A DNA stretch of 20,666 nucleotides from Enterovirga sp. (lineage in GTDB: Bacteria > Pseudomonadota > Alphaproteobacteria > Rhizobiales > Beijerinckiaceae): the NCBI GenBank assembly GCA_028290385.1, contig JAQGJZ010000159.1:1-20666 (forward strand). Reading direction: 5' to 3'. Below the pieces are notes generated by a model. It made no database searches, was not told where the DNA came from, and saw nothing but the letters and a program-made list of their open reading frames with translations. A program made the translations under genes and the position numbers. Positions 7,971 to 15,394 of the stretch are shown here, in pieces. Position 1 is the stretch's first letter, and each line of letters begins with the position of its first letter.

Positions 7971-9304
7971 ATGCCGTCACGCTTGGAGAGCCTGAAGAGC
8001 TACGCCGACCTGCGGGTCGCGTTGATGCTTCTGCTCGGCTTCTCGTGCGGGCTGCCCTTCCTGCTGGTCGGCGGCACCTTCACGGCACGGCTAGCCACGG
8101 CGAATATCGACATCAAGGCGATCGGCCTCTTCGCCTATCTGCTGCTGCCCTACAGCTTCAAGTTCCTCTGGGCGCCGATCGTCGACGCGTTCGACGTGCC
8201 GCTTCTCTCGCGAGTGCTCGGTCGGCGCCGGTCCTGGATGGTGGTGGCTCAGGCCTGCGCCGGGGTGGCGCTGCTGGTCATGTCGGCCACGGATCCCATC
8301 GGGTCGCTGCCGCTGCTCGGGCTCGCGGCCTTTCTGCTCGCCTTCGCGGCCGCAACGCAGGACATCGTCGTGGATGCGTGGCGCATCGAATCCGCCGATC
8401 TCGACCGGCAGGGTGCGATGCTGGCCGCCTATCAGCTCGGCTACCGCTTCGGCCTGATCAGTGCCGGCGCGGGCGCTCTCTTCATCGCCGGCTCGGCGGG
8501 TTGGCAGGTTTCGTACCTGACCATGGCAGCCCTGATGGGGGTTGGGTTTGTGGCCTCGCTGCTCGCGCCCGCACCCGAGCGCATGCGCCCAGCGGGCCAG
8601 GTCGCGCCTGCCGCGACGCGGGAGCGCTTCTCGTTCGGCCGGGCGGTCGCCGCCCCTCTGACCGACCTTTACCGTCGGCAGGGTCGGCGGCTAGTTGCCG
8701 TCCTGGCGCTCGTCGCCTTCTATCGGATGCCGGACTTCGTTTCGGGCGTCATGGCGAACCCGTTCTACATCCGCATGGGCTTCTCGCTGCAGGAGATCGC
8801 AGCCGTCTCCAAGCTCTACGGGATCTGGATCGGCATTGTGGGCGCCTTCGTGGGCGGGTTGTCCATCGCGCGCTTCGCCTCTACCCGACGCTGATCGCGG
8901 GCGCGGTCGCGGGCGCCGCCTCCAATCTGGCCTTTTCCTGGCTGGCTCTCGGCGCGCCGGAGGTATGGCGGCTCGCCTTGACCATCTCGGTCGACAATTT
9001 CTCCGGGACCTTCGCCGGGACGGCGCTGATGGCCTACATGTCCGGGCTGACCGGAGCCGGCTTCGCGGCCACCCAATACGCGCTCCTCTCGTCGCTCTAT
9101 GCGCTGCCGGGCAAGCTCGTTTCGGGGTTCTCGGGCTTCATGGTCGCCGCCTATGGGTTTTCAATGTTCTTCGCCCTGACCGCCGCCATCGGCCTGCCGG
9201 TCCTCGTGCTCGCGATCCTGTATGGCCGCGTGAGCGAGGAGCAGGCCCAGCCCCAGGGCGAGGCCGAACCCGACAGCCTCGCTGCCGCCGCCCGGGCCGG
9301 CTGA
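7971..9304 (+). pseudogene. AmpG-family muropeptide MFS permease, interrupted by a frameshift
   Basis: AmpG-type permeases bring anhydro-muropeptides from the periplasm into the cytoplasm for cell-wall recycling and, in some bacteria, beta-lactamase induction. The first frame (7971-8894) encodes MFS helices with AmpG features: LMLLLGFSCGLPFLLVGGT, YLLLPYSFKFLWAPIVD, AATQDIVVDAWRIE and AAYQLGYRFGLISAGAGAL. At codon 303 (about 8877) the protein continues in the -1 frame as LYPTLIAGAVAGAASNLAFS through GFAATQYALLSSLYALPGKL to TGA 9302-9304. Restoring one G in TTCGCCTC (TTC GGC CTC) rejoins the halves into 444 aa, a normal length. As it stands, translation ends after 307 aa and the last membrane helices are lost. 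Either a sequencing or assembly error or a recent mutation; both halves look well preserved. Confidence 0.85.
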
Positions 9305-10233
9305 TGCAGAGCTCCGGCGACCTTCTTGCCGACCGGCGCTACGCTTATGCCAAGGCGGCCTTCGACGAGGAGGACTGGCCCGCGGCGGCGGATCTCGCGC
9401 GGCAGGCGCTCGAACTGGCGCCGGATTTCACGGCAGCCTGGTTTCTGCTCGGCGAAGCCTGCCAGCGCATGACCGAGGAGGGGCCTTCGGCACGAGAAGA
9501 GGCCGTGGCGGCGTTCTCGGCCGCACGCCGCTCCGACGCGCAGGACGTGCTCGGGGCCGGCGTGAAACTGGCGCTTCTCGGCGCCGAGGAGCCGGGGCGC
9601 GCGATGAGCACCGCCTATGTGCGCTCCCTGTTCGACGAATACGCCATTCGCTTCGACCGGCACTTGCGCCAGAGCCTCGCCTATCGCGGACCGGAGCTCC
9701 TGCATGATGCCGTCCGGCGCGCCTGCAGCCGGATGCTCCGCCCGTTCCGGTTCGATCTCATGCTCGATCTCGGCTGCGGCACCGGTCTCGCGGCCGAGGT
9801 CTTCCAGCCGCAATGCCGGCGGATGGCGGGGGTCGACCTTTCGCCCGCCATGGTCCGCAAGGCGGAGGCGAAGCGCCTCTATCGGGAGGTCGAGGTCGGT
9901 GACCTGCTGCCCTGGCTCGAAGCCTGGCCGGAAGGTGCGGCGGACCTCGTGCTCGCGGCGGATGTCTTTGTCTATCTCGCCGATCTCGCGCCCGTCTTCG
10001 CTGCCGCTGCCGCGGTGCTCGACCGTGAGGGCTTCTTCGCCTTCACGGTGCAGGAGCCTGCAGGGGAGGGCGTCGTGCTCGGGGAAGACCAGCGCTACGC
10101 CCACAGTGAGGCTTATCTGCGCGGGCTGGCGGACCGGTTTTCCTTCGATCCTGTGATCCTGGAGCGGGTCTCGACCCGGCAGGACCGGGGGGAGGACGTG
10201 CCCGGGCTGCTGCTGGTGCTGTCCCGCCGCTAG
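9304..10233 (+). CDS. TPR-containing class I SAM-dependent methyltransferase
   Basis: The ATG at 9304 shares its A with the ampG stop (TGATG), so translation is probably coupled. The 309-aa product has an N-terminal part with TPR-like helices (about residues 10-95, e.g. [20 protein letters not shown]), a linker [17 protein letters not shown], then a Rossmann-fold methyltransferase. Motif I is LDLGCGTG (154-161), followed by [11 protein letters not shown] (acidic D178 for the SAM ribose) and [12 protein letters not shown]. The architecture is common in alphaproteobacteria, but the methyl acceptor is unknown. If ampG is truly frameshifted, coupling would be lost, because ribosomes would stop 400 bp earlier. 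The 3' end overlaps the convergent vapC stop by 4 bp. Confidence 0.85.
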   Translation: MQSSGDLLADRRYAYAKAAFDEEDWPAAADLARQALELAPDFTAAWFLLGEACQRMTEEGPSAREEAVAAFSAARRSDAQDVLGAGVKLALLGAEEPGRAMSTAYVRSLFDEYAIRFDRHLRQSLAYRGPELLHDAVRRACSRMLRPFRFDLMLDLGCGTGLAAEVFQPQCRRMAGVDLSPAMVRKAEAKRLYREVEVGDLLPWLEAWPEGAADLVLAADVFVYLADLAPVFAAAAAVLDREGFFAFTVQEPAGEGVVLGEDQRYAHSEAYLRGLADRFSFDPVILERVSTRQDRGEDVPGLLLVLSRR

Positions 10234-10625
10234 GTTGGGGCCAGGTCGGTCTGGGAGAATTCTTCGCCCTTGTAGAGCAGCGGCATGCCGCGCAGTTTGG
10301 CCACGGCGTAGGAGAAGCAATCGCCCATGTTCAGCTTCGCCGGATGCCGGCCACGGCCGTAGCGGCCGTGCGCTTCGAGGGCCATGATCGTTTCCCGCTC
10401 CCCGAGCTCGATCACGCGGATGTCCAGCGCCGCCAGGAAACCCGCCACCGTCTCCGTAGCGTCCACGATGGAGAGCTTCGACTCGCGCGCCACCGCCGAA
10501 ACGGTCTCGAACACGGACAAGGGGTGGGTCAGCACCTCGGACGCCTGTTCGAGGCGTCTGCTCAGCGCCTCGCCATCGTCCTCGTCGAGCAGGATGGCGG
10601 TCAGCGCGGAAGCATCCAGGATCAT
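10230..10625 (-). CDS. vapC: VapC-type PIN-domain ribonuclease toxin
   Basis: The 131-aa product is a PIN-domain protein, the toxin of a type II toxin-antitoxin pair; such toxins cut tRNA or rRNA using Mg2+ or Mn2+ held by acidic residues. Candidates are D4 (MILDASAL), E40 (SVFETVSAV), D102 ([11 protein letters not shown]) and E121/E122 in [12 protein letters not shown], where many relatives have Asp (KGDDF). ATG 10625 overlaps the antitoxin TGA by one base. A TTG one codon earlier is possible but not needed. The last bases overlap the convergent methyltransferase stop. Length and motifs are intact, so it should be active if expressed. Confidence 0.92.
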   Translation of the reverse strand: MILDASALTAILLDEDDGEALSRRLEQASEVLTHPLSVFETVSAVARESKLSIVDATETVAGFLAALDIRVIELGERETIMALEAHGRYGRGRHPAKLNMGDCFSYAVAKLRGMPLLYKGEEFSQTDLAPT

Positions 10626-10849
10626 CAATCGCCCGAGAGTTCGTCGAAGAATGTCTTGTCGGCTTTCAGGCCGGTGCGACCGGCTCGCGCGATGCGTTGC
10701 TGGAAGGGCCGGATCCGCTCCCGGAGCGGCGCACGGTTCAGCTCGTTCTCGACAGCCAGCCGGATGGCTTCGGTGAGGCCGAGCCCTTTGACGTTCGCCA
10801 ACGTGCGGACGAGACGATCAGTCTCCGGATCCCGAATGTGGAGCGCCAT
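10625..10849 (-). CDS. vapB: VapB-type antitoxin, Rv0623/PSK family
   Basis: This 74-aa protein begins [20 protein letters not shown] and continues [19 protein letters not shown], the pattern of the Rv0623-like (PSK_trans_fac) antitoxins, whose N-terminal ribbon-helix-helix-like part binds the operator and whose C-terminus ([12 protein letters not shown]) wraps the PIN toxin. It lies directly before vapC with TGATG overlap, the standard antitoxin-first order. The gene is hidden inside a longer open frame that extends antisense into the neighbouring helicase; family similarity and the ATG at 10847-10849 fix the true start. No strong ribosome-binding site is visible. Only 46 bp separate it from the divergent helicase gene. 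Confidence 0.9.
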   Translation of the reverse strand: MALHIRDPETDRLVRTLANVKGLGLTEAIRLAVENELNRAPLRERIRPFQQRIARAGRTGLKADKTFFDELSGD

Positions 10850-10858
10850 CGCATGCCT

Positions 10859-10890
10859 GTGTAGATGTGCTATGCGGTAGCGTGTACACG
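10859..10890. promoter_or_regulatory. candidate VapB operator between vapBC and the helicase gene
   Basis: CGTGTACACG at 10881-10890 is a perfect 10-bp palindrome. A half-site copy, GTGTA, lies at 10859-10863, 23 bp from the GTGTA inside the palindrome (10882-10886), about two helical turns. VapBC complexes are known to repress their own promoter through short palindromes, so this is a likely autoregulatory site. It ends 5 bp before the helicase ATG, where a Shine-Dalgarno site would normally sit. Binding is inferred. Confidence 0.5.
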
Positions 10891-10895
10891 CCGGA

Positions 10896-13391
10896 ATGAC
10901 AACGCCCGACCTTCTCCCCGCCCGCTTTCGCGACTGGTTCGCGTCCCGCGGCTGGGCGCCCCGGCGGCACCAGATCGAGCTGCTCGAGAAGGCCCGGGAC
11001 GGGCGCTCGACCCTGCTGGTCGCGCCGACGGGCGCGGGCAAGACGCTGGCCGGGTTCCTGCCGAGCCTGGTGGAACTGGCGCAGGCGGGTCCGTCGCCCC
11101 TGACCGGACGGGGGCTGCACACCCTGTACATCTCGCCCCTGAAGGCGCTCGCGATCGACGTCGCCCGCAACGTCGAGACCCCCGTGCGCGAGATGGAGCT
11201 GCCCATCCGCATCGAGAGCCGGACGGGCGATACGCCGCCGGCCAAGCGCAAGCGCCAGGTCGACCGCCCGCCCGACATCCTCATGACGACGCCGGAGCAG
11301 CTTGCGCTCATGCTGGCATCGCCGAGCGCGTCGGAGCTGTTCGGCGGCCTGAAGCGGATCGTGCTCGACGAGTTGCACGCCCTCGTCACCTCCAAGCGCG
11401 GCGACCTGCTGTCGCTCGATCTCGCGCGGCTCTGGGCGCTGGTGCCGGGCCTCTCCAGCACCGGCCTCTCCGCAACCGTGCGCGAGCCGAATGCGCTCAG
11501 GCGCTATCTGGTCCCGCAGCGCTCCGGCGCGATCGCCGACCTCCTGGTCGTCGAGGGTGGGGCGGAGCCCGACATCCGCATGCTCGACCTCGGCCACGAA
11601 CTGCCGCTTGCCGGCCATCTCGGCCCGACCGCGATGCCGGCGATCTACGAGCTGATCCGCGAGCACAAGACGACGCTGGTCTTCACCAACACGCGGTTCC
11701 AGGCGGAATACACCTTCCAGGAGCTGTGGCGGCTGAACGACGACGTGCTGCCCATCGCGATCCATCACGGCTCGCTCGATGTCGAGCAGCGCCGCCGCGT
11801 CGAGGCCGCCATGACGGCGGGCAAGCTCAAGGCGGTGGTCTGCACAGCGACGCTGGATCTCGGCATCGACTGGGGCGATGTCGACCTCGTGGTGAATGTC
11901 GGGGCCCCGAAGGGCGCTTCCCGCATCATGCAGCGGATCGGCCGCGCCAATCACCGCATGGACGAGCCGTCGAAAGCCTATCTCGCGCCGACCAACCGGT
12001 TCGAGATCCTCGAATGCCAGGCGGCGCTCGACGCGATCTCGGTTGCCGCGCAGGACACGCCGGATCCGCGCACCGGCGCGCTCGACGTGCTCGCCCAGCA
12101 CGTGCTCGGCCGCGCCTGCGCCGGCCCTTTCGCCCTCGAGGAGTTCTATGAGGAAATCCGGCAGGCGGCGCCCTATGCCGAGCTGACCTGGGAGGATTTC
12201 GAGGCGGTCATCGACTTCGTGGCGACCGGGGGCTACTCGCTTCGCGCCTACGAGCGCTTCGCCAAGATCCTGCGGGGGCCCGACGGGCTTTGGCGCGTGC
12301 GCGACGGGCGCGTCGCCCAGCAATACCGGATGAATGTCGGGACGATCACCGAGGCGACCATGCTGAAGGTGCGCCTCTCCCGCTCGTCGCAGAGCAAGCC
12401 GGGCGGCCTGGTCCCGCGCCGGGGTCGCATTCTCGGCGAGGTAGAGGAGGGGTTCGTCGAGGCGATGAGCCCGGGCGACACCTTCATCTTCGCAGGCGAG
12501 ATCCTGCGCTTCGAGGCCATCCACGAGGACGAGGCGCTGGTCACGCGTACCACGGCCGGCACCGATCCGAAGATCCCGGCCTATGCCGGGGCGAAATTCC
12601 CGCTCTCCACCTTTCTGGCCGAGCGCGTGCGCGGGATCCTGGCGGAGCCGGCGGAATGGCCGCGCCTGCCGATGGGGGCGGGCGACTGGCTGGAGCAGCA
12701 GCGCCGCCGCTCGCTGATCCCGGAGCCCGGGGAGATGCTGGTCGAGACCTTTCCGCGGCAGCGACGGCACTATCTGGTCGCGTTTCCGTTCGAGGGCAGG
12801 CTGGCGCACCAAACCCTCGGCATGCTGCTGACCCGGCGGCTGGAGCGTGCCCGGCTGCGGCCGCTCGGCTTCGTGGCCAACGATTATGGCATCGCGGCCT
12901 GGTGCATGGGCGATATCGCCGCCGAGGCCGAGCGGGACCCCGGCCTCCTCGATGCGCTGTTCGGGCAGGACATGCTCGGCGATGACCTCGAGGAGTGGCT
13001 CGCCGAATCCGCCATGATGAAGCGCACCTTCCGGGATTGCGCCGTGATCGCCGGCTTGATCGAGCGCAACCATCCGGGTGAGCGCAAGACGCGACGCCAG
13101 GTCACGGTGTCGACCGACCTCGTCTACGACGTGCTGCGCCGGCACGAGCCGGACCACATCCTGCTGCGCGCCGCCCGGGCGGATGCCGCCACTGGTCTCC
13201 TAGATGTGAAGCGGCTGGGCGCCATGCTCGCCCGCATCAAGGGACGAATCAGGCATAAGGCGCTCGACCGCGTCTCGCCGCTCGCCATCTCGCTGATCCT
13301 CGAAATCGGGCGCGAGAGCGTGATCGGGGAGGCGGCCGACGAGATCCTGGCGGAAGCGGAAGCGATGTTGCTCGAGGAAGCTTTGGCGTGA
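10896..13391 (+). CDS. ligase-associated DNA damage response DEXH-box helicase (Lhr-like)
   Basis: An 831-aa superfamily 2 helicase of the Lhr core type, assigned to the ligase-associated subfamily by its length and its fused order with pdeM. Motifs: Q-like RRHQIELLEKARDGRSTLLV, Walker A APTGAGKT (K49), motif II DELH (158-161), motif III LSATV, motif IV VFTNTRFQAE, and motif VI QRIGRANHR (346-354). A winged-helix and beta-barrel Lhr tail follows (LGRACAGPFALEEFYEEI, LVPRRGRILGEVEEGFVEAM). Such helicases translocate 3'-5' on single-stranded DNA in repair. The partner ATP-dependent ligase and MBL-fold exonuclease genes, expected next to it, are absent; vapBC lies upstream instead. ATG 10896 has no clear ribosome-binding site. 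The stop overlaps pdeM by GTGA. Confidence 0.92.
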   Translation: MTTPDLLPARFRDWFASRGWAPRRHQIELLEKARDGRSTLLVAPTGAGKTLAGFLPSLVELAQAGPSPLTGRGLHTLYISPLKALAIDVARNVETPVREMELPIRIESRTGDTPPAKRKRQVDRPPDILMTTPEQLALMLASPSASELFGGLKRIVLDELHALVTSKRGDLLSLDLARLWALVPGLSSTGLSATVREPNALRRYLVPQRSGAIADLLVVEGGAEPDIRMLDLGHELPLAGHLGPTAMPAIYELIREHKTTLVFTNTRFQAEYTFQELWRLNDDVLPIAIHHGSLDVEQRRRVEAAMTAGKLKAVVCTATLDLGIDWGDVDLVVNVGAPKGASRIMQRIGRANHRMDEPSKAYLAPTNRFEILECQAALDAISVAAQDTPDPRTGALDVLAQHVLGRACAGPFALEEFYEEIRQAAPYAELTWEDFEAVIDFVATGGYSLRAYERFAKILRGPDGLWRVRDGRVAQQYRMNVGTITEATMLKVRLSRSSQSKPGGLVPRRGRILGEVEEGFVEAMSPGDTFIFAGEILRFEAIHEDEALVTRTTAGTDPKIPAYAGAKFPLSTFLAERVRGILAEPAEWPRLPMGAGDWLEQQRRRSLIPEPGEMLVETFPRQRRHYLVAFPFEGRLAHQTLGMLLTRRLERARLRPLGFVANDYGIAAWCMGDIAAEAERDPGLLDALFGQDMLGDDLEEWLAESAMMKRTFRDCAVIAGLIERNHPGERKTRRQVTVSTDLVYDVLRRHEPDHILLRAARADAATGLLDVKRLGAMLARIKGRIRHKALDRVSPLAISLILEIGRESVIGEAADEILAEAEAMLLEEALA

Positions 13392-14098
13392 GTGCGGCCG
13401 CGATGGCTCTGCCGCAGAGGATCGCAGCGGCGGAGACGGAGATCGCGGGCCTCGCCTGCCTCCTCGACCCAGCCGGCGCGATTATGTTTCCGGCCGAGCG
13501 GCTGCTCGCCGTGGCGGACCTGCACCTGGAAAAAGGCTCGTCCTACGCGCGGCGCGGCTCCTTCCTGCCGCCCTATGACACGCGCGCGACCATCGCGACG
13601 CTCGCCGAGGTCGTGGCGCGATACGAGCCCACGACCGTTGTGGCGCTCGGGGACAGCTTTCATGACCGGCACGGGCCTGCGCGGCTCGGCGAGGCTGAAC
13701 GCAGCGCGCTCGGCGACATCATGGCCGGGCGGAACTGGATCTGGGTCACTGGAAACCACGACCCGCAACTGCCTCCGGAACTCGGCGGCGAGATTGTCGC
13801 CGAACTCGCCCTCGGGCCGCTCACGCTGCGCCACTGCCCCGCCCCGGGTGCCCGCCGCGAACTCGCCGGGCACCTGCATCCCGTGGCCAAGGTGGTGCTC
13901 TACGGCCGAAGCGTGCGCTCGAAGGCGTTCCTGACGGACGCGGAACGCTGCGTGCTGCCCGCCTTCGGCTCCTATGCGGGCGGCCTCAACGCTTGCGACC
14001 CCGCCTTCGCGCCGCTCTTCCCGGGTGGGTTCACGGCCCACGTCATCGGCCGCAACCGGCTGTTCGCGCTGTCTCAGAAGGTGCTCTGCGCCGACTAG
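13388..14098 (+). CDS. pdeM: ligase-associated DNA damage response endonuclease PdeM
   Basis: A 236-aa calcineurin-like metallophosphoesterase. Metal-binding motifs are all present: DLH (D44, H46), GDSFHDRH (GD at 88-89), GNHD (122-125), an isolated H149 and GHLH (161-164), ending with the family segment LPAFGSYAGGLNACDPAF. PdeM is the nuclease of the ligase-associated DNA repair set (helicase, exonuclease, ligase, PdeM). It starts at GTG 13388, overlapping the helicase stop (GTGA), so the two are co-translated. No hairpin terminator is evident in the 109 bp that follow before the XRE regulator. Confidence 0.92.
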   Translation: MSAAAMALPQRIAAAETEIAGLACLLDPAGAIMFPAERLLAVADLHLEKGSSYARRGSFLPPYDTRATIATLAEVVARYEPTTVVALGDSFHDRHGPARLGEAERSALGDIMAGRNWIWVTGNHDPQLPPELGGEIVAELALGPLTLRHCPAPGARRELAGHLHPVAKVVLYGRSVRSKAFLTDAERCVLPAFGSYAGGLNACDPAFAPLFPGGFTAHVIGRNRLFALSQKVLCAD

Positions 14099-14181
14099 GG
14101 CTGGCCGGGGCTACTCGACGAACTGCACGTTTGGGGTGCATCACATTACGAGATTACAACCCGAGCCCCGTAAACAGCTAT

Positions 14182-14201
14182 CCGGCCCTTCGATAGGCCG
14201 G
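14182..14201 (+). promoter_or_regulatory. small hairpin before the XRE regulator start
   Basis: CCGGCC (14182-14187) and GGCCGG (14196-14201) can pair around an 8-nt loop; the 3' arm overlaps the only purine-rich ribosome-binding candidate (14200-14204). The stem is short, so control of translation is only a possibility. Confidence 0.25.
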
Positions 14202-14207
14202 GAGCTC

Positions 14208-14618
14208 GTGGCACGGCAGCGACATGGCGGCGGTGGCGCCCAGGATCCGCGGCGCCCGACGGAGCACGACCGAGCACTCGGTCCGCGGCTGAAGGCGCTC
14301 CGCAGGGCGGCGGGGCTCACGCAGGAAGGCCTCGCGAACGCGCTCGGCGTCAGCTACCAGCAGGTTCAGAAATACGAGAAGGGCACCACCCGGATGTCGG
14401 GCGGGCGCTTGCAGCAGACTGCATCGCTCCTAGGCGTGTCGCTCCAGGACCTCCTGGGCGAGGCTGCGGCCGCCGGCTTCGCCGAGGGCTCGCCTTCCGG
14501 CTACGAGGCAGGTGCCGGCGCTGATGCGACCGAACTGCTCCGCCACTTCGCGGGCATCAAGGATACGGCCGACCGGGAGATGCTGCTTCGGCTTGCGAAG
14601 CTGCTCGCCAAGAGCTGA
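14208..14618 (+). CDS. XRE-family helix-turn-helix regulator
   Basis: A small DNA-binding protein (136 aa from GTG 14208). The Cro/CI-type HTH spans about residues 26-84: LGPRLKALRRAAGLTQEGLA then ALGVSYQQVQKYEKGTTRMS, with LLGVSLQDLLGE closing the domain. A Gly/Ala-rich linker and a C-terminal helix (REMLLRLAKLLAKS) may dimerise. The SYQQVQKYEKG form is frequent in Hyphomicrobiales. Start choice is uncertain: the frame is open far upstream into pdeM, but no family similarity exists there. GTG 14208 follows GGGAG (14200-14204) with only 3 nt spacing. The 3' end is 8 bp from the convergent Alph_Pro_TM gene. Target genes are unknown. Confidence 0.8.
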   Translation: MARQRHGGGGAQDPRRPTEHDRALGPRLKALRRAAGLTQEGLANALGVSYQQVQKYEKGTTRMSGGRLQQTASLLGVSLQDLLGEAAAAGFAEGSPSGYEAGAGADATELLRHFAGIKDTADREMLLRLAKLLAKS

Positions 14619-14626
14619 GGCCACCC

Positions 14627-15394
14627 TCAGTCCCGCCGGAAGATCACGCTCGCGAGCCAGCCGAAAAACAGGGCCATCGCGGCCGTGACGAAGCCGGACA
14701 TCACGGGGCGGTCGCGGGCGAATTCGCTGATCTGCTCCTCGAGGCCGGTCTTCACGAGTTCAAAGCTCGCGTTCCGTCGGGCCACCACGACCCCGTCGGC
14801 CAGGAGGCTGACCTCCACGTCGTAATTGCCGACCGGCGCGGTGGCCGGGAGCGAGATCGGGGCGCGGAAGAACTCGCCCGTCACGAAGCTCACGCCGCGC
14901 GGGTTTTCGAGGTAGAGCCGGTCCTTCCCCTTCAGGCGCACCAGGGCCTGACGGAACTTATCCTCTTCGCCCCCGCGCCCGACCGTGAATTCCGGGGCGT
15001 TGACGACGGCCCGGACGCCCAGCCGATAGCGGCGCCGCATCTCCTCGCTGGCCGCATCCTCGATCGCGCGCGTCGACGTGACGGCGAGAAACGACGGCAC
15101 CTCGACGAATTTCTGCTGCGACCGGTTCAGCCAGATCGGGCCGAGCCGCTCCTTTTCCCGAACCGTCACGCCCTCCCGCGGGCCGCGCACGGTCACGACG
15201 ACGTCGTAGGGCCCGACGCGGGACACGGTCTGCGTGTCGCGCTCGATCACGCCGAAGGCGACGAGACGGGCGCCCGTGTAGTTCGATCCGATGGCGACGA
15301 GGTTCGTCGAGAGCGACAGCACGAGCCGCTCGGCTGCGGCCGGGCTTGCCGCCGCGAGGCTGGCTGCCAGGAGAAGCGCTGCGGGCCCCTTCAC
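14627..15394 (-). CDS. TIGR02186/Alph_Pro_TM family membrane-anchored periplasmic protein
   Basis: A 255-aa protein with a Sec signal peptide (KGPAALLLAASLAAASPAAA, likely cut near residue 21), a periplasmic beta-rich body and one C-terminal membrane helix (about 233-252, GFVTAAMALFFGWLASVIF) with a short basic cytoplasmic tail. Recognisable family segments are LSTNLVAIGSNYTGARLVAF and VGPYDVVVTVRGPREGVTVR; the family (putative transmembrane protein, alphaproteobacterial) has no known function. The GTG start at 15394 overlaps the stop of the TauE/SafE permease (GTGA), with AGGA about 9 nt upstream, so both are made together, and the two families recur as neighbours. A role alongside the permease in sulfur-oxyanion handling is inferred only from this. 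Confidence 0.85.
   Translation of the reverse strand: MKGPAALLLAASLAAASPAAAERLVLSLSTNLVAIGSNYTGARLVAFGVIERDTQTVSRVGPYDVVVTVRGPREGVTVREKERLGPIWLNRSQQKFVEVPSFLAVTSTRAIEDAASEEMRRRYRLGVRAVVNAPEFTVGRGGEEDKFRQALVRLKGKDRLYLENPRGVSFVTGEFFRAPISLPATAPVGNYDVEVSLLADGVVVARRNASFELVKTGLEEQISEFARDRPVMSGFVTAAMALFFGWLASVIFRRD

Noticed and set aside
8871..8894. Programmed -1 ribosomal frameshift in ampG
   Set aside because: No X-XXY-YYZ slippery heptamer or strong downstream structure is visible at the junction, and AmpG-type permeases are not known to use one; a single-base deletion is simpler.
10625..11461. 278-aa minus-strand frame including the antitoxin
   Set aside because: Only the last 74 residues match a VapB-type antitoxin; the rest is antisense to the helicase.
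10818..13157. 779-aa open frame on the minus strand across the helicase gene
   Set aside because: It is antisense to a clear Lhr-type helicase, rich in Arg/Pro/Ala as expected of GC-rich shadow frames, and shows no family motif.
13974..14207. N-terminal extension of the XRE regulator into pdeM
   Set aside because: The extension is an out-of-frame reading of the pdeM 3' end, rich in Arg and Ser, and the HTH family begins after 14208.
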